Of a stretch of 64,000 nt of DNA, positions 1 to 10,940 are shown one piece after another (positions within the stretch are counted from its first letter, which is position 1; each line of letters starts with the position of its first letter). Source of the stretch: Lysobacter arvi (lineage in GTDB: Bacteria; Pseudomonadota; Gammaproteobacteria; Xanthomonadales; Xanthomonadaceae); the NCBI GenBank assembly GCA_031216755.1, contig JARUHG010000003.1:1-64000 (forward strand), in the 5' to 3' direction. A program made the translations under genes and the position numbers. Below the pieces are notes generated by a model. It saw only the letters and a list, made by a program, of their open reading frames with translations. It had not been told where the DNA came from and did not search any database.

Positions 1-815
1 TGGCCCTGGTCCAGCAGCTTGCGGAACATTTCCACGCCCGTGACCGTCGTCTTCTGCGTCGGACGGATACCGACGATCTCGATTTCGTCGCCGACCTTGA
101 TGATGCCGCGCTCGATACGGCCGGTCACCACGGTGCCGCGGCCCGAGATCGAGAACACGTCTTCCACCGGCATCAGGAACGGCTTGTCGACGTCACGCTG
201 CGGTTCCGGAATGAACGTGTCCAGCGCTTCCACCAGCTTCAGGATCGCCGGCACGCCGATTTCCGACTGGTCGCCTTCCAGCGCCAGACGCGCCGAACCC
301 TTGATGATCGGGGTGTCGTCGCCCGGGAACTCGTACTTGCTCAGCAGCTCGCGCACTTCCATCTCGACGAGCTCCAGCAGCTCGGCGTCGTCCACCATGT
401 CCGCCTTGTTCAGGAACACCACGATGTACGGCACGCCCACCTGGCGCGACAGCAGGATGTGCTCACGCGTCTGCGGCATCGGGCCGTCCGCGGCCGAGCA
501 CACCAGGATCGCGCCGTCCATCTGCGCCGCACCCGTGATCATGTTCTTCACGTAGTCGGCGTGGCCCGGGCAGTCCACGTGCGCGTAGTGACGCGTCGGG
601 CTCTCGTATTCCACGTGCGCCGTCGAGATCGTGATGCCGCGCGCCTTCTCTTCCGGCGCCGCGTCGATCGCGTCGTACGCCTTGAACTCGCCGCCGAAAC
701 GCTCCGCGCCCACCTTCGTCAGCGCCGCCGTCAGCGTGGTCTTGCCGTGGTCGACGTGACCGATCGTGCCCACGTTCACGTGCGGCTTGGTGCGCTCAAA
801 CTTACCCTTGGCCAT
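1..815 (-). CDS. tuf: Elongation factor Tu (partial, C-terminus outside window)
   Basis: EF-Tu carries aminoacyl-tRNA to the ribosomal A site as a GTP complex. Only about 271 N-terminal residues are present; the family is about 395 residues, so the gene runs off the left edge. Visible motifs are the start [16 protein letters not shown], the P-loop GHVDHGKT (residues 19-26), DCPGH and NKAD, all in the right order. It is preceded on the same strand by tRNA-Thr, tRNA-Gly and tRNA-Tyr, the arrangement known for the tRNA-tufB operon of E. coli, so co-transcription with the tRNAs is likely. Identity is essentially certain; whether a second tuf copy exists elsewhere cannot be seen here. Confidence 0.98.
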   Translation of the reverse strand, partial: MAKGKFERTKPHVNVGTIGHVDHGKTTLTAALTKVGAERFGGEFKAYDAIDAAPEEKARGITISTAHVEYESPTRHYAHVDCPGHADYVKNMITGAAQMDGAILVCSAADGPMPQTREHILLSRQVGVPYIVVFLNKADMVDDAELLELVEMEVRELLSKYEFPGDDTPIIKGSARLALEGDQSEIGVPAILKLVEALDTFIPEPQRDVDKPFLMPVEDVFSISGRGTVVTGRIERGIIKVGDEIEIVGIRPTQKTTVTGVEMFRKLLDQG

Positions 816-864
816 GACAGTCGACTCTCGCTTTAGGACGGTATACGGGTGGTACGGAAAAATA

Positions 865-940
865 TGGTGCTCACGAAAGGAATCGAACCTTCGACCTCCT
901 CCTTACCAAGGAGGTGCTCTACCGACTGAGCTACGTGAGC
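865..940 (-). tRNA. tRNA-Thr (anticodon GGT)
   Basis: A 76-nt cloverleaf on the minus strand with acceptor GCTCACG pairing with CGTGAGC, anticodon stem CCTCC/GGAGG around TTGGTAA (anticodon GGT), T-loop GGTTCGATTCC and an encoded CCA end (865-867). It lies 49 bp upstream of tuf and reads ACC/ACT codons. Confidence 0.97.
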
Positions 941-975
941 AGGTTGTTCCAGCAGATCGTCTGTCGCGGCATCAA

Positions 976-1049
<74 letters not shown>

Positions 1050-1134
1050 GCCGGACAAACCTGCTTGGGTACTGCGCCGGCGGTGGTAGGTCACCGGGTG
1101 TTGCATCCACCAGACCTTGCGATCGGGCTGGAAC

Positions 1135-1220
1135 TGGTGGAGGGAGGTGGATTCGAACCACCGAAGGCGTAAGCCAGCAGATTTACAGTCTGCCCCCGTT
1201 GGCCGCTTGGGTATCCCTCC
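1135..1220 (-). tRNA. tRNA-Tyr (anticodon GTA)
   Basis: An 86-nt class II tRNA with a long variable arm. Acceptor GGAGGGA pairs with TCCCTCC, the anticodon loop is CTGTAAA (GTA), the T-loop is GGTTCGAATCC and CCA is encoded at 1135-1137. It is the first member of the tRNA trio upstream of tuf; the promoter of the unit should lie in 1221-1347, but I see no convincing one there. Confidence 0.97.
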
Positions 1221-1347
1221 AAAGAGCCCGCAATTTTGGGACTGGGCGGGCGGGTTGTCAACGCGTTTCACACATCAATTTTCGCGCGACGCGTCCTGCA
1301 CCGCCTTCCGCGCCGCCCTCGCGCGCCAACGGCACGCACTAGACGGC

Positions 1348-2439
1348 TCAGACGTTGAAGCGGAAATGCAGCACGTCGCCTTCCTGGACGCGGTACTCCT
1401 TGCCTTCCAGGCGAAGCCGGCCGGCGTCGCGCGCACCGGACTCGCCCTTGTACTTGATGAAATCGTCGTAGGCGATGGTTTCGGCGCGGATGAAGCCCTT
1501 TTCGAAATCGGTGTGGATCACCGCGGCGGCCTGCGGCGCGGTCGAGCCGGCCTTCACGGTCCAGGCGCGGACTTCCTTCACGCCGGCGGTGAAGTACGTT
1601 TGCAGGCCGAGCAGCTTGTACGCGGCGCGGATCACCCGGTTCAGGCCCGGCTCGTCCAGCCCCAGATCGGCCAGGAACGCATCGCGATCGGCGTCGTCGA
1701 GCTGGCTCAGCTCCTCCTCGATGGCCGCGCACACCGGCACCACTTCGGCCCCCTCCGCCACCGCGCGGGCGCGCACGGCGTCCAGGTGCGGGTTGTTCTC
1801 GAAGCCGTCCTCGAGCACGTTCGCGACGTACATCACCGGCTTGAGCGTGAGCAGGAACAGGTCGCGCAGCACGAGCCTGTCATCGTCCGACAGGCCCAAA
1901 GCGCGCGCGGGCTTGCCGTCGTCCAGGCCGGCACGGACGCGCCCCAGCACTTCCACGCGCACCTTCGCGTCCTTGTCGCCCGTCTTGGCCGAGCGCTCGG
2001 CGCGCTGCAATGCCTTTTCGACGGATTCCAGGTCGGCCAGCGCAAGCTCGGTGTCGATCGTCTCGATGTCCGAAATCGGATCGATGCGGTTGTTGACGTG
2101 GATGACGTCGTCGTTCTCGAAGCAGCGCACGACATGGGTGATCGCGTCCACTTCGCGGATGTGCGCGAGGAACTTGTTGCCCAGGCCTTCACCGCTCGCG
2201 GCACCGGCGACGAGGCCGGCGATGTCGACGAATTCCACCGCGGTCGGGATGACCTTCTGCGGCTTGACGATGTCCGACAGCGCGTTGAGGCGCGGATCGG
2301 GCACCGGCACGACGCCGACGTTGGGCTCGATCGTGCAGAACGGGAAATTCGCTGCCGCGATGCCGGCCTTGGTCAGGGCGTTGAAGAGGGTCGACTTGCC
2401 GACGTTCGGCAGGCCGACGATGCCGCATTTGATGCCCAT
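1348..2439 (-). CDS. ychF: Ribosome-binding ATPase YchF (OBG family)
   Basis: A P-loop NTPase of the Obg/TRAFAC class that binds ribosomes and prefers ATP over GTP; it is linked to stress and translation control. The protein is 363 residues, the normal length. It starts [17 protein letters not shown] with the P-loop at residues 9-16, and carries NVLE at the G4 position instead of NKxD, the known reason for the ATP preference of this family. The C-terminus ends in a TGS-type domain finishing HFRFNV. A longer open frame continues upstream but its extra sequence is repeat DNA and antisense of pth, so the ATG at 2439 is used. It follows pth on the same strand, separated by a repeat. Confidence 0.97.
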   Translation of the reverse strand: MGIKCGIVGLPNVGKSTLFNALTKAGIAAANFPFCTIEPNVGVVPVPDPRLNALSDIVKPQKVIPTAVEFVDIAGLVAGAASGEGLGNKFLAHIREVDAITHVVRCFENDDVIHVNNRIDPISDIETIDTELALADLESVEKALQRAERSAKTGDKDAKVRVEVLGRVRAGLDDGKPARALGLSDDDRLVLRDLFLLTLKPVMYVANVLEDGFENNPHLDAVRARAVAEGAEVVPVCAAIEEELSQLDDADRDAFLADLGLDEPGLNRVIRAAYKLLGLQTYFTAGVKEVRAWTVKAGSTAPQAAAVIHTDFEKGFIRAETIAYDDFIKYKGESGARDAGRLRLEGKEYRVQEGDVLHFRFNV

Positions 2440-2453
2440 GGCTGTGGTTCCGT

Positions 2454-2523
2454 GATTCGAGATTCGGGATTCGGGATTCGCAAAGCGGCGCCTGGCGAAT
2501 CCCGAATCCCCAATCCCTAATCC
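2454..2523. repeat. Inverted repeat built of GATTCGG heptamers
   Basis: One arm is a run of heptamers (GATTCGA, GATTCGG, GATTCGG, GATTCGC; 2454-2481) and the other (2496-2523) is its approximate reverse complement, giving a long imperfect hairpin with a 14-nt loop. It fills the gap between pth and ychF and overlaps the last codons and the TAG stop of pth. A related element lies at 4891-4942. Confidence 0.85.
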
Positions 2524-3098
2524 CTGCTGGTGTGAAGCCGCTTCATGGCTTCGTTGAAATCGCCGGCCACGGCCAGCGGAAGCACGTCGTCGGCGTCGCC
2601 GATGGCGCGCAGGATGGCGGCCTCGTCGTCCGCGCCGGGCTTGCCCAGCACCCACGACGTCACGCGGTCCTTGTGTCCGGGATGGCCGATGCCGATGCGC
2701 AGGCGATGGTATTTGCCGTGGCCGAGCAGCCGGGTGATGTCGCGCAGGCCGTTCTGCCCGCCGTGACCGCCGTCGAACTTCAGTCGTGCCGTGCCCGGCG
2801 CCAGGTCGAGTTCGTCGTGGACGACGAGCATCTGCTCCGGCTCGATCTTCCAGTAACGCAGCGCGGCCGCGACGGATTTGCCGGAAAGGTTCATGAACGT
2901 GGCCGGCTTGAGCAGCCACACGGGACGTCCGGCGACGTCGACTTTCGCGGTCTCGCCGAACAGCTTGGATTCAAGCCCGAAACGGACGCCCTGACGCAGC
3001 GCGAGGGCATCCACAAACCAGAACCCGGCGTTGTGCCGGGTCCGGAGATGTTCGGCACCGGGATTGCCCAGGCCGACGATGAGGCGCAAACCGTCCAT
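2517..3098 (-). CDS. pth: Peptidyl-tRNA hydrolase
   Basis: Cleaves the ester bond of peptidyl-tRNA released from stalled ribosomes, recycling tRNA; cytoplasmic and essential. The 193-residue length is typical. Visible are GLGNPG (residues 9-14, substrate asparagine N12), the catalytic histidine H22 in RHNAGFW, a HDELDLAPG segment with the catalytic-site aspartate, and [10 protein letters not shown]. It sits between rplY and ychF in the same order as in Pseudomonas. The extreme C-terminus (SRD and stop) is written in the GATTCGG-type repeat, so the repeat probably replaced or extended the original tail. Confidence 0.97.
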   Translation of the reverse strand: MDGLRLIVGLGNPGAEHLRTRHNAGFWFVDALALRQGVRFGLESKLFGETAKVDVAGRPVWLLKPATFMNLSGKSVAAALRYWKIEPEQMLVVHDELDLAPGTARLKFDGGHGGQNGLRDITRLLGHGKYHRLRIGIGHPGHKDRVTSWVLGKPGADDEAAILRAIGDADDVLPLAVAGDFNEAMKRLHTSRD

Positions 3099-3152
3099 CG
3101 TGAAGTCACGCCGAGACCTGCCCGCACGCGCGGGCAGGTCGTCGGAACGCGA

Positions 3153-3806
3153 TTACTTCTCGTCCTTCTTGGCGGCCTTGGTCGCCGGCACTTCGGCCGA
3201 CGGAGCCTCGGCGGTGTCTTCCGCCTCGACGCGGCCGTGCTTGGCGATCACGACGGCGACGTCGTGTTCCTTGCCCAACTTCAGTTCCGGCAGCTCGACG
3301 CCCTTGGGCAGCTTGATGTCGGACAGGTGCACGATGTCGCCGACCTTCAGGCTCGACAGGTCGATCTCGATGAACTCCGGCAGGTCGCGCGGCAGGCAGC
3401 TGACGGTGACTTCGTTGAGTTCGTGGGTGATGACCACGTCGGCCGACTTGCCGGCCGGCGAACCTTCCTGGCCGATGAAGTGCAGCGGCACCGCGGCCTT
3501 CAGCGCGGCGTTCAGATCCACGCGCTGGAAGTCCAGGTGCATGATGATCTGCTTGTACGGATGGCGCTGGATGTCGCGCAGCAGCACGGCTTCGACGGCG
3601 CCGTCGATGTCGAGGTTGAGGATCGACGAGTAGAACCACTCGTTCTGCTGGGCCAGCCAGATCTTCTCGTGGTCGAGCTGGATCGCCTTCGGCTCGGACT
3701 TGCCGCCGTAGACGATGGCCGGGATGCTGGCGGCGTGGCGAAGGCGGCGGCTCGCACCCTTCCCTTCAACCTTGCGGCCAGTGGCCTTGAGGGTATGTTC
3801 GGACAT
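3153..3806 (-). CDS. rplY: 50S ribosomal protein L25 (Ctc family)
   Basis: Binds 5S rRNA in the large ribosomal subunit. At 217 residues it is the long Ctc-type form: an N-terminal L25 domain (about 1-95, with KVEGKGASRRLR and the IPAIVYGG segment), a second beta domain (about 100-190) and an alanine/glutamate/lysine-rich tail ending AAKKDEK. It lies between prs and pth on the minus strand, matching the conserved prs-rplY-pth-ychF order. The 46-nt gap to the stop of the next upstream gene region is short, so transcription from the prs promoter is plausible. Confidence 0.96.
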   Translation of the reverse strand: MSEHTLKATGRKVEGKGASRRLRHAASIPAIVYGGKSEPKAIQLDHEKIWLAQQNEWFYSSILNLDIDGAVEAVLLRDIQRHPYKQIIMHLDFQRVDLNAALKAAVPLHFIGQEGSPAGKSADVVITHELNEVTVSCLPRDLPEFIEIDLSSLKVGDIVHLSDIKLPKGVELPELKLGKEHDVAVVIAKHGRVEAEDTAEAPSAEVPATKAAKKDEK

Positions 3807-3907
3807 TTTCGTTTACTCACTTGGTACAGCGTTGGATCGCCTCGCGGCGACGGTTGGACTCTTCCGCGACCAGAAGAGCCTTTTGTTCGGGACCAGGGCC
3901 CCGCATT

Positions 3908-4867
3908 TCAATCCACGTACAGCGAACTGACCGACTCGCCGAACGCCACGCGCCGGATCGTCTCGGCGAGCAGCTCGGCGACGCTGAGCTGGCGGATCTT
4001 GCCGCACGCCCGCGCCGCATCGGACAGCTTGATGGTGTCGGTGACCACCAGCTCGTCGAGCTGTGACCTGGTCACGTTGTCCATCGCCGCACCCGACAGC
4101 ACCGGATGCGTGCAGTACGCGACCACCTTGGTCGCGCCCTGCGCCTTGAGGGCGTTCGCCGCGGCGCACAAGGTGCCCGCGGTGTCGACGATGTCGTCGA
4201 CCAGCACGCAGGTCTTGCCGGCGACGTCGCCGATGATGTTCATCACCGTGGCGACGTTGGCCCGCGGGCGGCGCTTGTCGATGATCGCCAGGTCCGCGTC
4301 GTCCAGGCGCTTGGCGATCGCGCGCGCGCGCACCACGCCGCCGACGTCGGGCGAGACCACCACCATGTTCTCCGTGCCGTGCGCGCGCCAGATGTCGGCG
4401 AGCAGCAGCGGCGAGGCGTACACGTTGTCGACCGGGATGTCGAAGAAGCCCTGGATCTGGTCGGCGTGGAGATCGACCGTCAACACGCGATCGGTTCCGA
4501 CCGCACTGAACATCTTCGCCGCGACCTTCGCCGTGATCGGCACGCGCGAGGAGCGCGGGCGGCGATCCTGGCGGGCGTAGCCGAAGTACGGCACCACCGC
4601 GGTCACGCTGGCGGCCGAGGCGCGCTTGAGCGCGTCCACCAGCACCAGCAGTTCCATGAAATTCTCCGCCGTCGGCGCGTTCGTCGGCTGGATGACGAAC
4701 ACTTCCTGGCGACGAACGTTCTCCTCGATCTCGACCTGCACCTCGCCGTCGGAGAAGCGGCCGACCAGCGCCTTGCCCAGGCGGATGCCGAGCTCCTTGC
4801 ACACCGAATCGGCGAGCGGGCGGTTGGCGTTGCCGCTGAAAATCAGCAGGTTGCGATCGTTCTGCAT
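3908..4867 (-). CDS. prs: Ribose-phosphate pyrophosphokinase
   Basis: Makes PRPP from ribose 5-phosphate and ATP for purine, pyrimidine, histidine, tryptophan and NAD synthesis. The 319-residue length is standard for class I enzymes. Visible are [14 protein letters not shown] near the N-terminus, the catalytic flexible loop [14 protein letters not shown], the divalent-metal/ATP segment around [10 protein letters not shown], and the PRPP-binding loop [12 protein letters not shown] (about residues 213-224). It is downstream of tRNA-Gln and an inverted repeat on the same strand and upstream of rplY. Confidence 0.98.
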   Translation of the reverse strand: MQNDRNLLIFSGNANRPLADSVCKELGIRLGKALVGRFSDGEVQVEIEENVRRQEVFVIQPTNAPTAENFMELLVLVDALKRASAASVTAVVPYFGYARQDRRPRSSRVPITAKVAAKMFSAVGTDRVLTVDLHADQIQGFFDIPVDNVYASPLLLADIWRAHGTENMVVVSPDVGGVVRARAIAKRLDDADLAIIDKRRPRANVATVMNIIGDVAGKTCVLVDDIVDTAGTLCAAANALKAQGATKVVAYCTHPVLSGAAMDNVTRSQLDELVVTDTIKLSDAARACGKIRQLSVAELLAETIRRVAFGESVSSLYVD

Positions 4868-4890
4868 GGTCTGGCCGGTCGGGGATCAAG

Positions 4891-4942
4891 GATTCGGGAT
4901 TGGCGATTCGGCACGCGTGCGAATCACCAATCCCGAATGCCC
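4891..4942. repeat. Inverted repeat related to the 2454-2523 element
   Basis: The arm GGATTCGGGATTGGCGATTCG (4891-4911) has a near-complementary partner at 4921-4942, with the 9-nt loop GCACGCGTG. It lies between tRNA-Gln and the prs start codon. The same GATTCGGGATT core occurs in the pth-ychF gap, so it is a dispersed family. Confidence 0.85.
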
Positions 4943-4973
4943 GACCCTCAATCTGGAGGTACTTCGATGGAGT

Positions 4974-5050
4974 TGGCAGGGGCGGTAGGATTCGAACCTA
5001 CGAATGCCGGGATCAAAACCCGGTGCCTTGGGCCACTTGGCGACGCCCCT
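4974..5050 (-). tRNA. tRNA-Gln (anticodon TTG)
   Basis: A 77-nt cloverleaf with acceptor AGGGGCG/CGCCCCT, anticodon stem CCGGG/CCCGG around TTTTGAT (anticodon TTG), T-loop GGTTCGAATCC and an encoded CCA at 4974-4976. It sits between ispE and prs, the place where Gln tRNA is also found in related gammaproteobacteria. Confidence 0.97.
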
Positions 5051-5063
5051 GCAGTGGAGCCCG

Positions 5064-5957
5064 TCAGGGCGCCGGTACTGCCTGTTTCGTCCAGTCCGAC
5101 AATGCGCGGTGCAGCGGCGAGGCGTGCGCCCCTTCCGCCACCCAGGCACGAAGCCCGGCCGGCAACGCGGCGAGCGCCGCCTCGGCGGATTCGCGCGTCG
5201 CGAACTCGACGAAACAGCCACTGCCTGAACCGGTCAGGCGCGGCGCACCGATCCGCGCCAGCGCAGCGAAGACAGCCTCGACGGCTGGCTCGCGCGCGCG
5301 CAACACCGGCTCGAACGCATTCCCGAGCGGTACACCCGAAACGAAGTCCGACATTGTCGCGGGCGGGGCATCACGCGTCAATTCAGGGGATTTGAACAAA
5401 GTCGCCGTTGGCGCGTGGACGCCCGGGTCGGCCAGCACGTACCAGGCCGGCGGCAGATCCACGGGCGCAAGCCGCTCGCCGACTCCCTCGGCCCAGGCGT
5501 TCTCACCGCGCACGAAGACCGGAACGTCCGCGCCGAGCTGAAGGCCCAGGTCGGCCAGCCGGTCGAGCGCGAGGCCCGTGCCCCACAGCGCGTTGAGCGC
5601 CACCAGAACCGTCGCGGCATCCGACGACCCGCCCCCGAATCCGCCACCGGCGGGGATGCGCTTGTCGATCGCGATGTCGACACCATGCGCGCAGTTGGTG
5701 GCCGATTGCAGCAGGATGGCCGCACGAACGGTGAGATCGTCGGCCTCCTCGACGCCCGTGACCGACGGCCCATGGCGCCGGACCTGGCCATCCTGCCGAA
5801 GGCGCAGCCGCACCGTATCGCCCCATTCGAGGATCCGGAACACCGTCTGGAGCAGGTGATAGCCGTCGTCTCGGCGGCCGGTGATCCGCAGGAACAGGTT
5901 CAGCTTCGCCGGCGCGGGCCACAGGGACCACGCGTCATGGGAAATCGCTTGGCTCAT
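5064..5957 (-). CDS. ispE: 4-diphosphocytidyl-2-C-methyl-D-erythritol kinase
   Basis: A GHMP-family kinase of the non-mevalonate isoprenoid pathway that phosphorylates CDP-ME at the 2-OH. The 297-residue protein begins [23 protein letters not shown] with the PAKLNLFL motif and RRDDGYHLL, and has the GHMP ATP loop [15 protein letters not shown] at about residues 100-114, plus LTGSGSGCF near the C-terminus. Its ATG overlaps the lolB stop by 4 bp (ATGA), so lolB-ispE are translationally coupled. The long frame upstream of the ATG is antisense/out-of-frame lolB and was not used. Confidence 0.97.
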   Translation of the reverse strand: MSQAISHDAWSLWPAPAKLNLFLRITGRRDDGYHLLQTVFRILEWGDTVRLRLRQDGQVRRHGPSVTGVEEADDLTVRAAILLQSATNCAHGVDIAIDKRIPAGGGFGGGSSDAATVLVALNALWGTGLALDRLADLGLQLGADVPVFVRGENAWAEGVGERLAPVDLPPAWYVLADPGVHAPTATLFKSPELTRDAPPATMSDFVSGVPLGNAFEPVLRAREPAVEAVFAALARIGAPRLTGSGSGCFVEFATRESAEAALAALPAGLRAWVAEGAHASPLHRALSDWTKQAVPAP

Positions 5958-6589
5958 GGCGTGGAACCCGGGCCCCACGCGTCGACGATCAACCGCACCT
6001 TCGCCTCGCCCCGTCTCGCGGTGAGGCGCGCGGGGAGCACGGGGCCGGTACCGGCGTCGGCATCGGCCTGCCATTGCGTGTAGTCGATGGTCCAGCCGGC
6101 CTGGACCAGACGGACCGGGCGATTGCCCGCGCCGTAAACGACTTGCGCCTTGCCGAAGCGTCCGGCGTCGGCGCCCACGCCGCGAACCCAGTCCGCCAGC
6201 GCGCGCACCGGGATGTTCCAGCCGGTCGTTTCGCGCAGTAGCGCTTCCACGTCCGCCGCCTCGCGCGGCCCGCCTTCGATGCCGTCCAGCCTTCCGCCGG
6301 TCGCATCGCCGCTCAGGCGCCAGCTCTGCCGCGTCACCGGGGCGCTGAGCGAGATCGCGTAGCGATCGCCGGTCTGCTGCCAGTCGATGCGTCCGCTTCC
6401 GCCCTGCTTGCCGTTGGACACCGCGATGCGGCCGGCGAGCGCCCAGTCCGTCAGCGCGGCGCGACGTTCGTCCTGCGCACGCGCCTGCGCCTGGTCGATG
6501 GGCGCGACCGGCGCACGCGTCGGCTGCGAGACGCAGCCGGCGAGGAGCAGCATCGCCGCAACCGGCGCAAACCATGCACGAACCTTCAT
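5954..6589 (-). CDS. lolB: Outer-membrane lipoprotein insertion factor LolB
   Basis: LolB receives lipoproteins from LolA and inserts them in the outer membrane. The 211-residue protein has a lipoprotein signal peptide [19 protein letters not shown] with the lipobox LLAGC (Cys19) and the LolB-like core ([30 protein letters not shown]). The start was chosen because it gives a clean signal peptide and overlaps the preceding TPR gene stop by 4 bp. The order TPR gene-lolB-ispE-prs is the one known in Pseudomonas (PA4667-PA4670). Divergent sequence but context and lipobox make the call secure. Confidence 0.93.
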   Translation of the reverse strand: MKVRAWFAPVAAMLLLAGCVSQPTRAPVAPIDQAQARAQDERRAALTDWALAGRIAVSNGKQGGSGRIDWQQTGDRYAISLSAPVTRQSWRLSGDATGGRLDGIEGGPREAADVEALLRETTGWNIPVRALADWVRGVGADAGRFGKAQVVYGAGNRPVRLVQAGWTIDYTQWQADADAGTGPVLPARLTARRGEAKVRLIVDAWGPGSTP

Positions 6590-8268
6590 GCGCCCGTTTT
6601 CTCCAGCGCGCGCTTGAGTGCGCGATTGTCGGGATCGATCTTCCGCGCCTGCTCGAAATATTTGCGCGCCTCGTCCTTGCGACCCAGCGACCACAACACT
6701 TCGCCGACGTGCGAGGCGATCTCCGCGTCCTTCTGCAGCGTCAGCGCGCGGCGCAGTTCGACCAGTGCCTCCTCCTTGCGGCCCATGCGATAGAGCACCC
6801 AGCCGTAGCTGTCGATGATCGCCGCGTTGTCGGGCTCGGCGGTGCGTGCGCGCTCGATCAGCTGCAGCGCCTCCTGGTAACGCGTGGTGCGGTCGGCCAG
6901 CGTGTAGCCCAGCGCGTTGAGCGCGGCGACGTTGTCCGGCTCGGCCACGAGGATCTTGCGAAGATCGGCCTCGGCGCGCGGGATGTCGTCGCGGCGCTCC
7001 CAGCTCAGGCCCCGCGCGTAGAGGATCTCCGGATCGTCCGGAAACGCCGCCAGCCCCCGCGCGAAGGCTTCCATTTCGCCTGCAGGGTCCTTGTCCTTGT
7101 CCCGCAACGACGCCTCCAGCAGGTAGGCGTCGCGCCGCGCTTCCTCGTCGGCCGCGGCGTCGGCCTGCAGCTCGCGAAGCGACTTGTAGGCCTCGTCGCC
7201 GCGCTTGAGTTCGTGCAGCACGTTCGCCGCGCGAAGCCGCGCCGACCAGCGCTGGCCGCCGCCGGGCACGCCGCGGTACCAGGTCAGCGCTTCGTCGTAA
7301 CGCTCGAGGAATTCGGCGATCTGGCCGAGCAAGAGGCGACGCTGCGGGTCCGGATCGTTCGATCGCGCGCGCAGTTCGTCGTACAGCCGCGCGAGCGACG
7401 TCTTGTCTTCCGCCTGCGCGAGCAGCGCCGCGCGCAGCGAGTAACTCTGGTCGTCCTGCGGCCCCTTCGCCAGCACCGCCTCGGCCGCGCCGTAATCGGC
7501 CATGCGGTGGTATTCGTCGGCGATCGCGCGGCGCAGCTCCATGTCGTTGCCGGCCTGCGCGGCCAGCGACTCCAGCAGCTCGCGGGCCTCGTCGTTCTTG
7601 CCGGATTCACGCAACTGGCTCGCACGAAGCAACCCGACACGCGCCTCGCCCGGGAAGCGCTCGACGACTTCGGCCACGATGCGCTCCACCAGCGCCGGCT
7701 GCTCCAGCGCCTGCGCGAGCCCGCCGAAGGCCAGCCACGCCTGCAGCTTGTCCGGGATGCGGCCGCCATCGACGAGCTTGTCGAGCAGCCGCGCCGCCTG
7801 CTTGGGATCGCGCGCGCCACCGGACAGCACGCCCAGCGCCTGCCGCCAGCCGGCGTCGCCCGGCGCCTGCAGCAGTTCGGTCAGGTGCTTCCGGGCTTCG
7901 CGCTCGTTGCCGCGGCGGATCGCCAGCACGGCCTCCGCGGCGGCGAGATTCAGGCCCTCGCCGCCCTGCCGACGCCACAGCTCCAGGGCCTGGGCGGCAC
8001 GCTTGTCGTCCTTGGCCAGCAGCGCGATGCGGGTGGCGCGCTCGGCCAGGGCGACGTCGTCCGCCTGTCGCGCCGCATCGAGATAGGCCTGCGCGGCGTC
8101 GTCCAGGCGGCCGGACTGCAGCGCGAATTCGCCCGTGAGCAGCGACTCCAGCGAGGCGCCGGTCGGATCGTCCGGAGAGGGTGAAGGCGCTTTTTCGGCC
8201 GCGAACAGCGGCGTGAAGGCCAGGGCAGCGACAACGGCGAAACAGAGCGTGCGCGAGGCAGCGGGCAT
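6586..8268 (-). CDS. Secreted/periplasmic tetratricopeptide-repeat protein
   Basis: A 560-residue protein with a cleavable signal peptide ([23 protein letters not shown]) followed almost entirely by TPR-like helix pairs; several units end in recognisable TPR cores such as [10 protein letters not shown] and [19 protein letters not shown]. It therefore probably works as a periplasmic scaffold, but its partner is unknown. It is the first gene of a minus-strand unit with lolB and ispE (4-bp overlap with lolB) and diverges from hemA. The equivalent Pseudomonas gene (PA4667) occupies the same place between hemA and lolB, which suggests a link to outer-membrane lipoprotein or envelope work; that is inference. 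Confidence 0.88.
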   Translation of the reverse strand: MPAASRTLCFAVVAALAFTPLFAAEKAPSPSPDDPTGASLESLLTGEFALQSGRLDDAAQAYLDAARQADDVALAERATRIALLAKDDKRAAQALELWRRQGGEGLNLAAAEAVLAIRRGNEREARKHLTELLQAPGDAGWRQALGVLSGGARDPKQAARLLDKLVDGGRIPDKLQAWLAFGGLAQALEQPALVERIVAEVVERFPGEARVGLLRASQLRESGKNDEARELLESLAAQAGNDMELRRAIADEYHRMADYGAAEAVLAKGPQDDQSYSLRAALLAQAEDKTSLARLYDELRARSNDPDPQRRLLLGQIAEFLERYDEALTWYRGVPGGGQRWSARLRAANVLHELKRGDEAYKSLRELQADAAADEEARRDAYLLEASLRDKDKDPAGEMEAFARGLAAFPDDPEILYARGLSWERRDDIPRAEADLRKILVAEPDNVAALNALGYTLADRTTRYQEALQLIERARTAEPDNAAIIDSYGWVLYRMGRKEEALVELRRALTLQKDAEIASHVGEVLWSLGRKDEARKYFEQARKIDPDNRALKRALEKTGA

Positions 8269-8372
8269 TCGAACGGGCCTGAAGGAAGCCGGGACGGAAC
8301 CGGGCCGGTAGAATATCGGCCTCCGGGTAGCCAGCAGCTTATCGCAAGCACCTGAACGAAGGTCCGGCGTCG

Positions 8373-9668
8373 ATGAGTTTGTTCGTACTAGGCATCAATC
8401 ACCAGACCGCGCCGGTCAGCCTGCGCGAACGCGTGGCGTTTTCGGCCGACACGGTGCCGGCGGCGCTCGATGCCCTCAAGACGCTCCCGCAGGTGCAGGA
8501 AGTCGCCCTGCTCTCCACCTGCAACCGGACCGAGTTGTACGCGGTGGCCAACGACGACGGCCAGGCGCTGGCCGACTGGCTCGCCACGCATCCCGACGAC
8601 GTCGGCGACCTGCACGCCTATCTGTACCGCCATCGCGATGCCGATGCCGTGCGGCATCTGTTCCGCGTGGCGACCGGCCTCGATTCGCTCGTGCTCGGCG
8701 AGCCGCAGATCCTCGGACAGGTGAAGGATGCCTGGGCGACCGCGCGCCACGCCGGCACGCTGGGCAGCCAGCTCGACCGCCTGTTCCAGCATGCCTTCAC
8801 CACGGCCAAGCGCGCGCGAACCGATACGCGCATCGGGGCCAACCCGGTGTCGGTCGCGTCGGCGGCGGTGCGCCTGGCGCAGGAGTCCTTCGCCCGCCTG
8901 GAAGACTCGACCGTGCTGATGATCGGCGCCGGCGAGACCATCGAACTGGCCGCGCGCCACCTCGTACAGGCACGCGCCAGGCGCCTGCTCGTCGCCAACC
9001 GGACGCTCGCGCACGCGCAGGAGCTGGCCAGCCGCCACGGCGGTTTCGCCCTGCCGCTGAGCGAGATCGACAAGCACCTGGGCGAGGCCGACGTGGTGAT
9101 CTCCGCCACCGCCAGCCGCGATCCGATCCTGCAACGCCCGCACGTCGCCGCCGCGCTGGCCACGCGCAAGCACCGGCCGATGCTGCTGCTCGACCTCGCC
9201 GTGCCGCGCGACATCGCGCCGGACGTGGCCGAGCTGAAGGACGTGTTCCTCTACACGGTCGACGACCTGGAACGCGCCATCGAAGACAACCGCCGCAGCC
9301 GGCGCGAAGCGGCGACGGAAGCCGAAGCGATCGTCGAACTGCAGGTCGCGCGCTTCACCGAAACGCTGGTCGCCAGCACGCGCACCGAACCGCTCAAGCG
9401 CCTGCGCGCGCACGGCGAAGCGGCGAAGGCCGACGTGCTGTCGCGCGCGCAACAGCAGCTCGCCGCGGGCCAGGATCCGGCCGAGGTGCTGAATTACCTC
9501 GCACACACGCTCACCAACCGCCTGCTGCACGCGCCGACGATCGCGCTGCGCGAAGCGGCACTCACGGGCAACGCGGAACTCGCACGCGCGGCGGAACGAC
9601 TCTTCGCCGAAAGCGACGTGGCGCGGAACGAAAGCCGGCTCGAGGGCAACGACAAGCGCGAAGCCTAG
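8373..9668 (+). CDS. hemA: Glutamyl-tRNA reductase
   Basis: First enzyme of C5 tetrapyrrole synthesis, reducing Glu-tRNA(Glu) to glutamate-1-semialdehyde with NADPH. The 431-residue protein has [18 protein letters not shown] at the N-terminus, the catalytic cysteine C50 in STCNRTELY (same number as in E. coli), [16 protein letters not shown], and the NADPH-binding [15 protein letters not shown]. It diverges from the TPR/lolB/ispE unit and is followed 54 bp later by prfA, as in many gammaproteobacteria. A TAGAAT hexamer at 8309-8314 could be its -10 box, but I see no good -35. Confidence 0.98.
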   Translation: MSLFVLGINHQTAPVSLRERVAFSADTVPAALDALKTLPQVQEVALLSTCNRTELYAVANDDGQALADWLATHPDDVGDLHAYLYRHRDADAVRHLFRVATGLDSLVLGEPQILGQVKDAWATARHAGTLGSQLDRLFQHAFTTAKRARTDTRIGANPVSVASAAVRLAQESFARLEDSTVLMIGAGETIELAARHLVQARARRLLVANRTLAHAQELASRHGGFALPLSEIDKHLGEADVVISATASRDPILQRPHVAAALATRKHRPMLLLDLAVPRDIAPDVAELKDVFLYTVDDLERAIEDNRRSRREAATEAEAIVELQVARFTETLVASTRTEPLKRLRAHGEAAKADVLSRAQQQLAAGQDPAEVLNYLAHTLTNRLLHAPTIALREAALTGNAELARAAERLFAESDVARNESRLEGNDKREA

Positions 9669-9722
9669 CGACGCCCGCGCGTCCGCTTTGCCCGCCTTTC
9701 GTTCCCGCACCGGTTCCCGCCC

Positions 9723-10808
9723 ATGACGCCCAGCCTGCGCCGCAAACTCGAAGCCCTCGCCGAACGCCGCGACGAACTCGAACGCCTGCTCTCCGATCCC
9801 GACGTCATCGGCGACGCGGAGCGCTTCCGCCGCTTCTCGCGCGAGTTCGCGCAACTGGAGCCGGTGGCCAACGCGCTGAAGGCCGAAGCGCAGGCGAAGG
9901 ACGACCTGGCTGCCGCGCAGGCGATGCGCGACGACCCGGAACTGGCCGAACTCGCGCAGGACGAAATCGTCGCCGCGCAGGATCGGCTGGAACGGCTGGA
10001 TACCGAGCTGCTCGCGCACCTGATCCCGAAGGACCCGCGCGACGAAGGCGACCTGTACTTGGAAGTGCGCGCGGGCACCGGCGGCGACGAAGCGGCGATC
10101 TTCGCCGGTGACCTGTTCCGCATGTACGCGCGCTATGCCGAACGCCAGGGCTGGAAGGTCGAGATCGAGTCGGCCAATCCCGGCGAACACGGCGGCTTCA
10201 AGGAAGTCATCGCGCGCGTGGAAGGCCGCGGCGCGTACTCGAGGCTGAAGTTCGAGTCCGGCACGCACCGCGTGCAGCGCGTGCCCGAGACCGAGTCGCA
10301 GGGGCGCATCCACACCTCGGCGGCGACGGTGGCGATCATCCCGCTGGAAGCCGAAGGCGATCCGGTCGAGATCAACCCCGCCGACCTGAAGGTGGACACC
10401 TTCCGCTCCAGCGGCGCCGGCGGCCAGCACGTCAACAAGACCGAGTCGGCGATCCGCATCACCCACGTGCCCAGCGGCATCGTGGTCGAAAGCCAGACCG
10501 AGCGCAGCCAGCACGCCAACCGCGACAAGGCGATGAAGCGGCTGGCCGCGATGCTCGCCGAAGCGCAGGCGGCGAAGGCCGCGGCGGCGCAGGCGTCGAT
10601 GCGGAAGCTGCAGGTCGGCAGCGGCGACCGCAGCCAGCGCATCCGCACCTACAACTTCCCGCAGGGCCGCATCACCGACCATCGCGTCGAAGGCCTGACC
10701 CTCTACGACCTGCCCAACGTGATCCAGGGCGACCTGGACGAACTCGTCGGCCGCCTGCAGCACGAGCACCAGGCCGACGAGCTCGCGCGCCTGACGCAGG
10801 AAGGCTGA
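9723..10808 (+). CDS. prfA: Peptide chain release factor 1
   Basis: Recognises UAA and UAG and triggers peptidyl-tRNA hydrolysis. The 361-residue protein carries the GGQ motif at residues 233-235, exactly the E. coli position, within [15 protein letters not shown], and a PxT stop-codon anticodon tripeptide as PET in [14 protein letters not shown]. Unlike in Pseudomonas and E. coli, the gene for the methyltransferase that modifies this glutamine, prmC, does not follow; it is found at 46405-47271. Confidence 0.98.
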   Translation: MTPSLRRKLEALAERRDELERLLSDPDVIGDAERFRRFSREFAQLEPVANALKAEAQAKDDLAAAQAMRDDPELAELAQDEIVAAQDRLERLDTELLAHLIPKDPRDEGDLYLEVRAGTGGDEAAIFAGDLFRMYARYAERQGWKVEIESANPGEHGGFKEVIARVEGRGAYSRLKFESGTHRVQRVPETESQGRIHTSAATVAIIPLEAEGDPVEINPADLKVDTFRSSGAGGQHVNKTESAIRITHVPSGIVVESQTERSQHANRDKAMKRLAAMLAEAQAAKAAAAQASMRKLQVGSGDRSQRIRTYNFPQGRITDHRVEGLTLYDLPNVIQGDLDELVGRLQHEHQADELARLTQEG

Positions 10809-10940
10809 CGCGCCACGCGCCGGGACACGGCCTGCCGCGCGAGGCGACTCGGCGCCGGCCGCACACCGACTTGATCGACGCCAAAGGCGCCGCCGCGCGC
10901 GTTGACTACAATCGACCGACCTCCGAGCACGGACACGCCC

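Noticed and set aside
2454-2523. Possible CRISPR-like array because of repeated heptamers
   Set aside because: Units are 7 bp with no spacers and form an inverted pair; no cas genes nearby.
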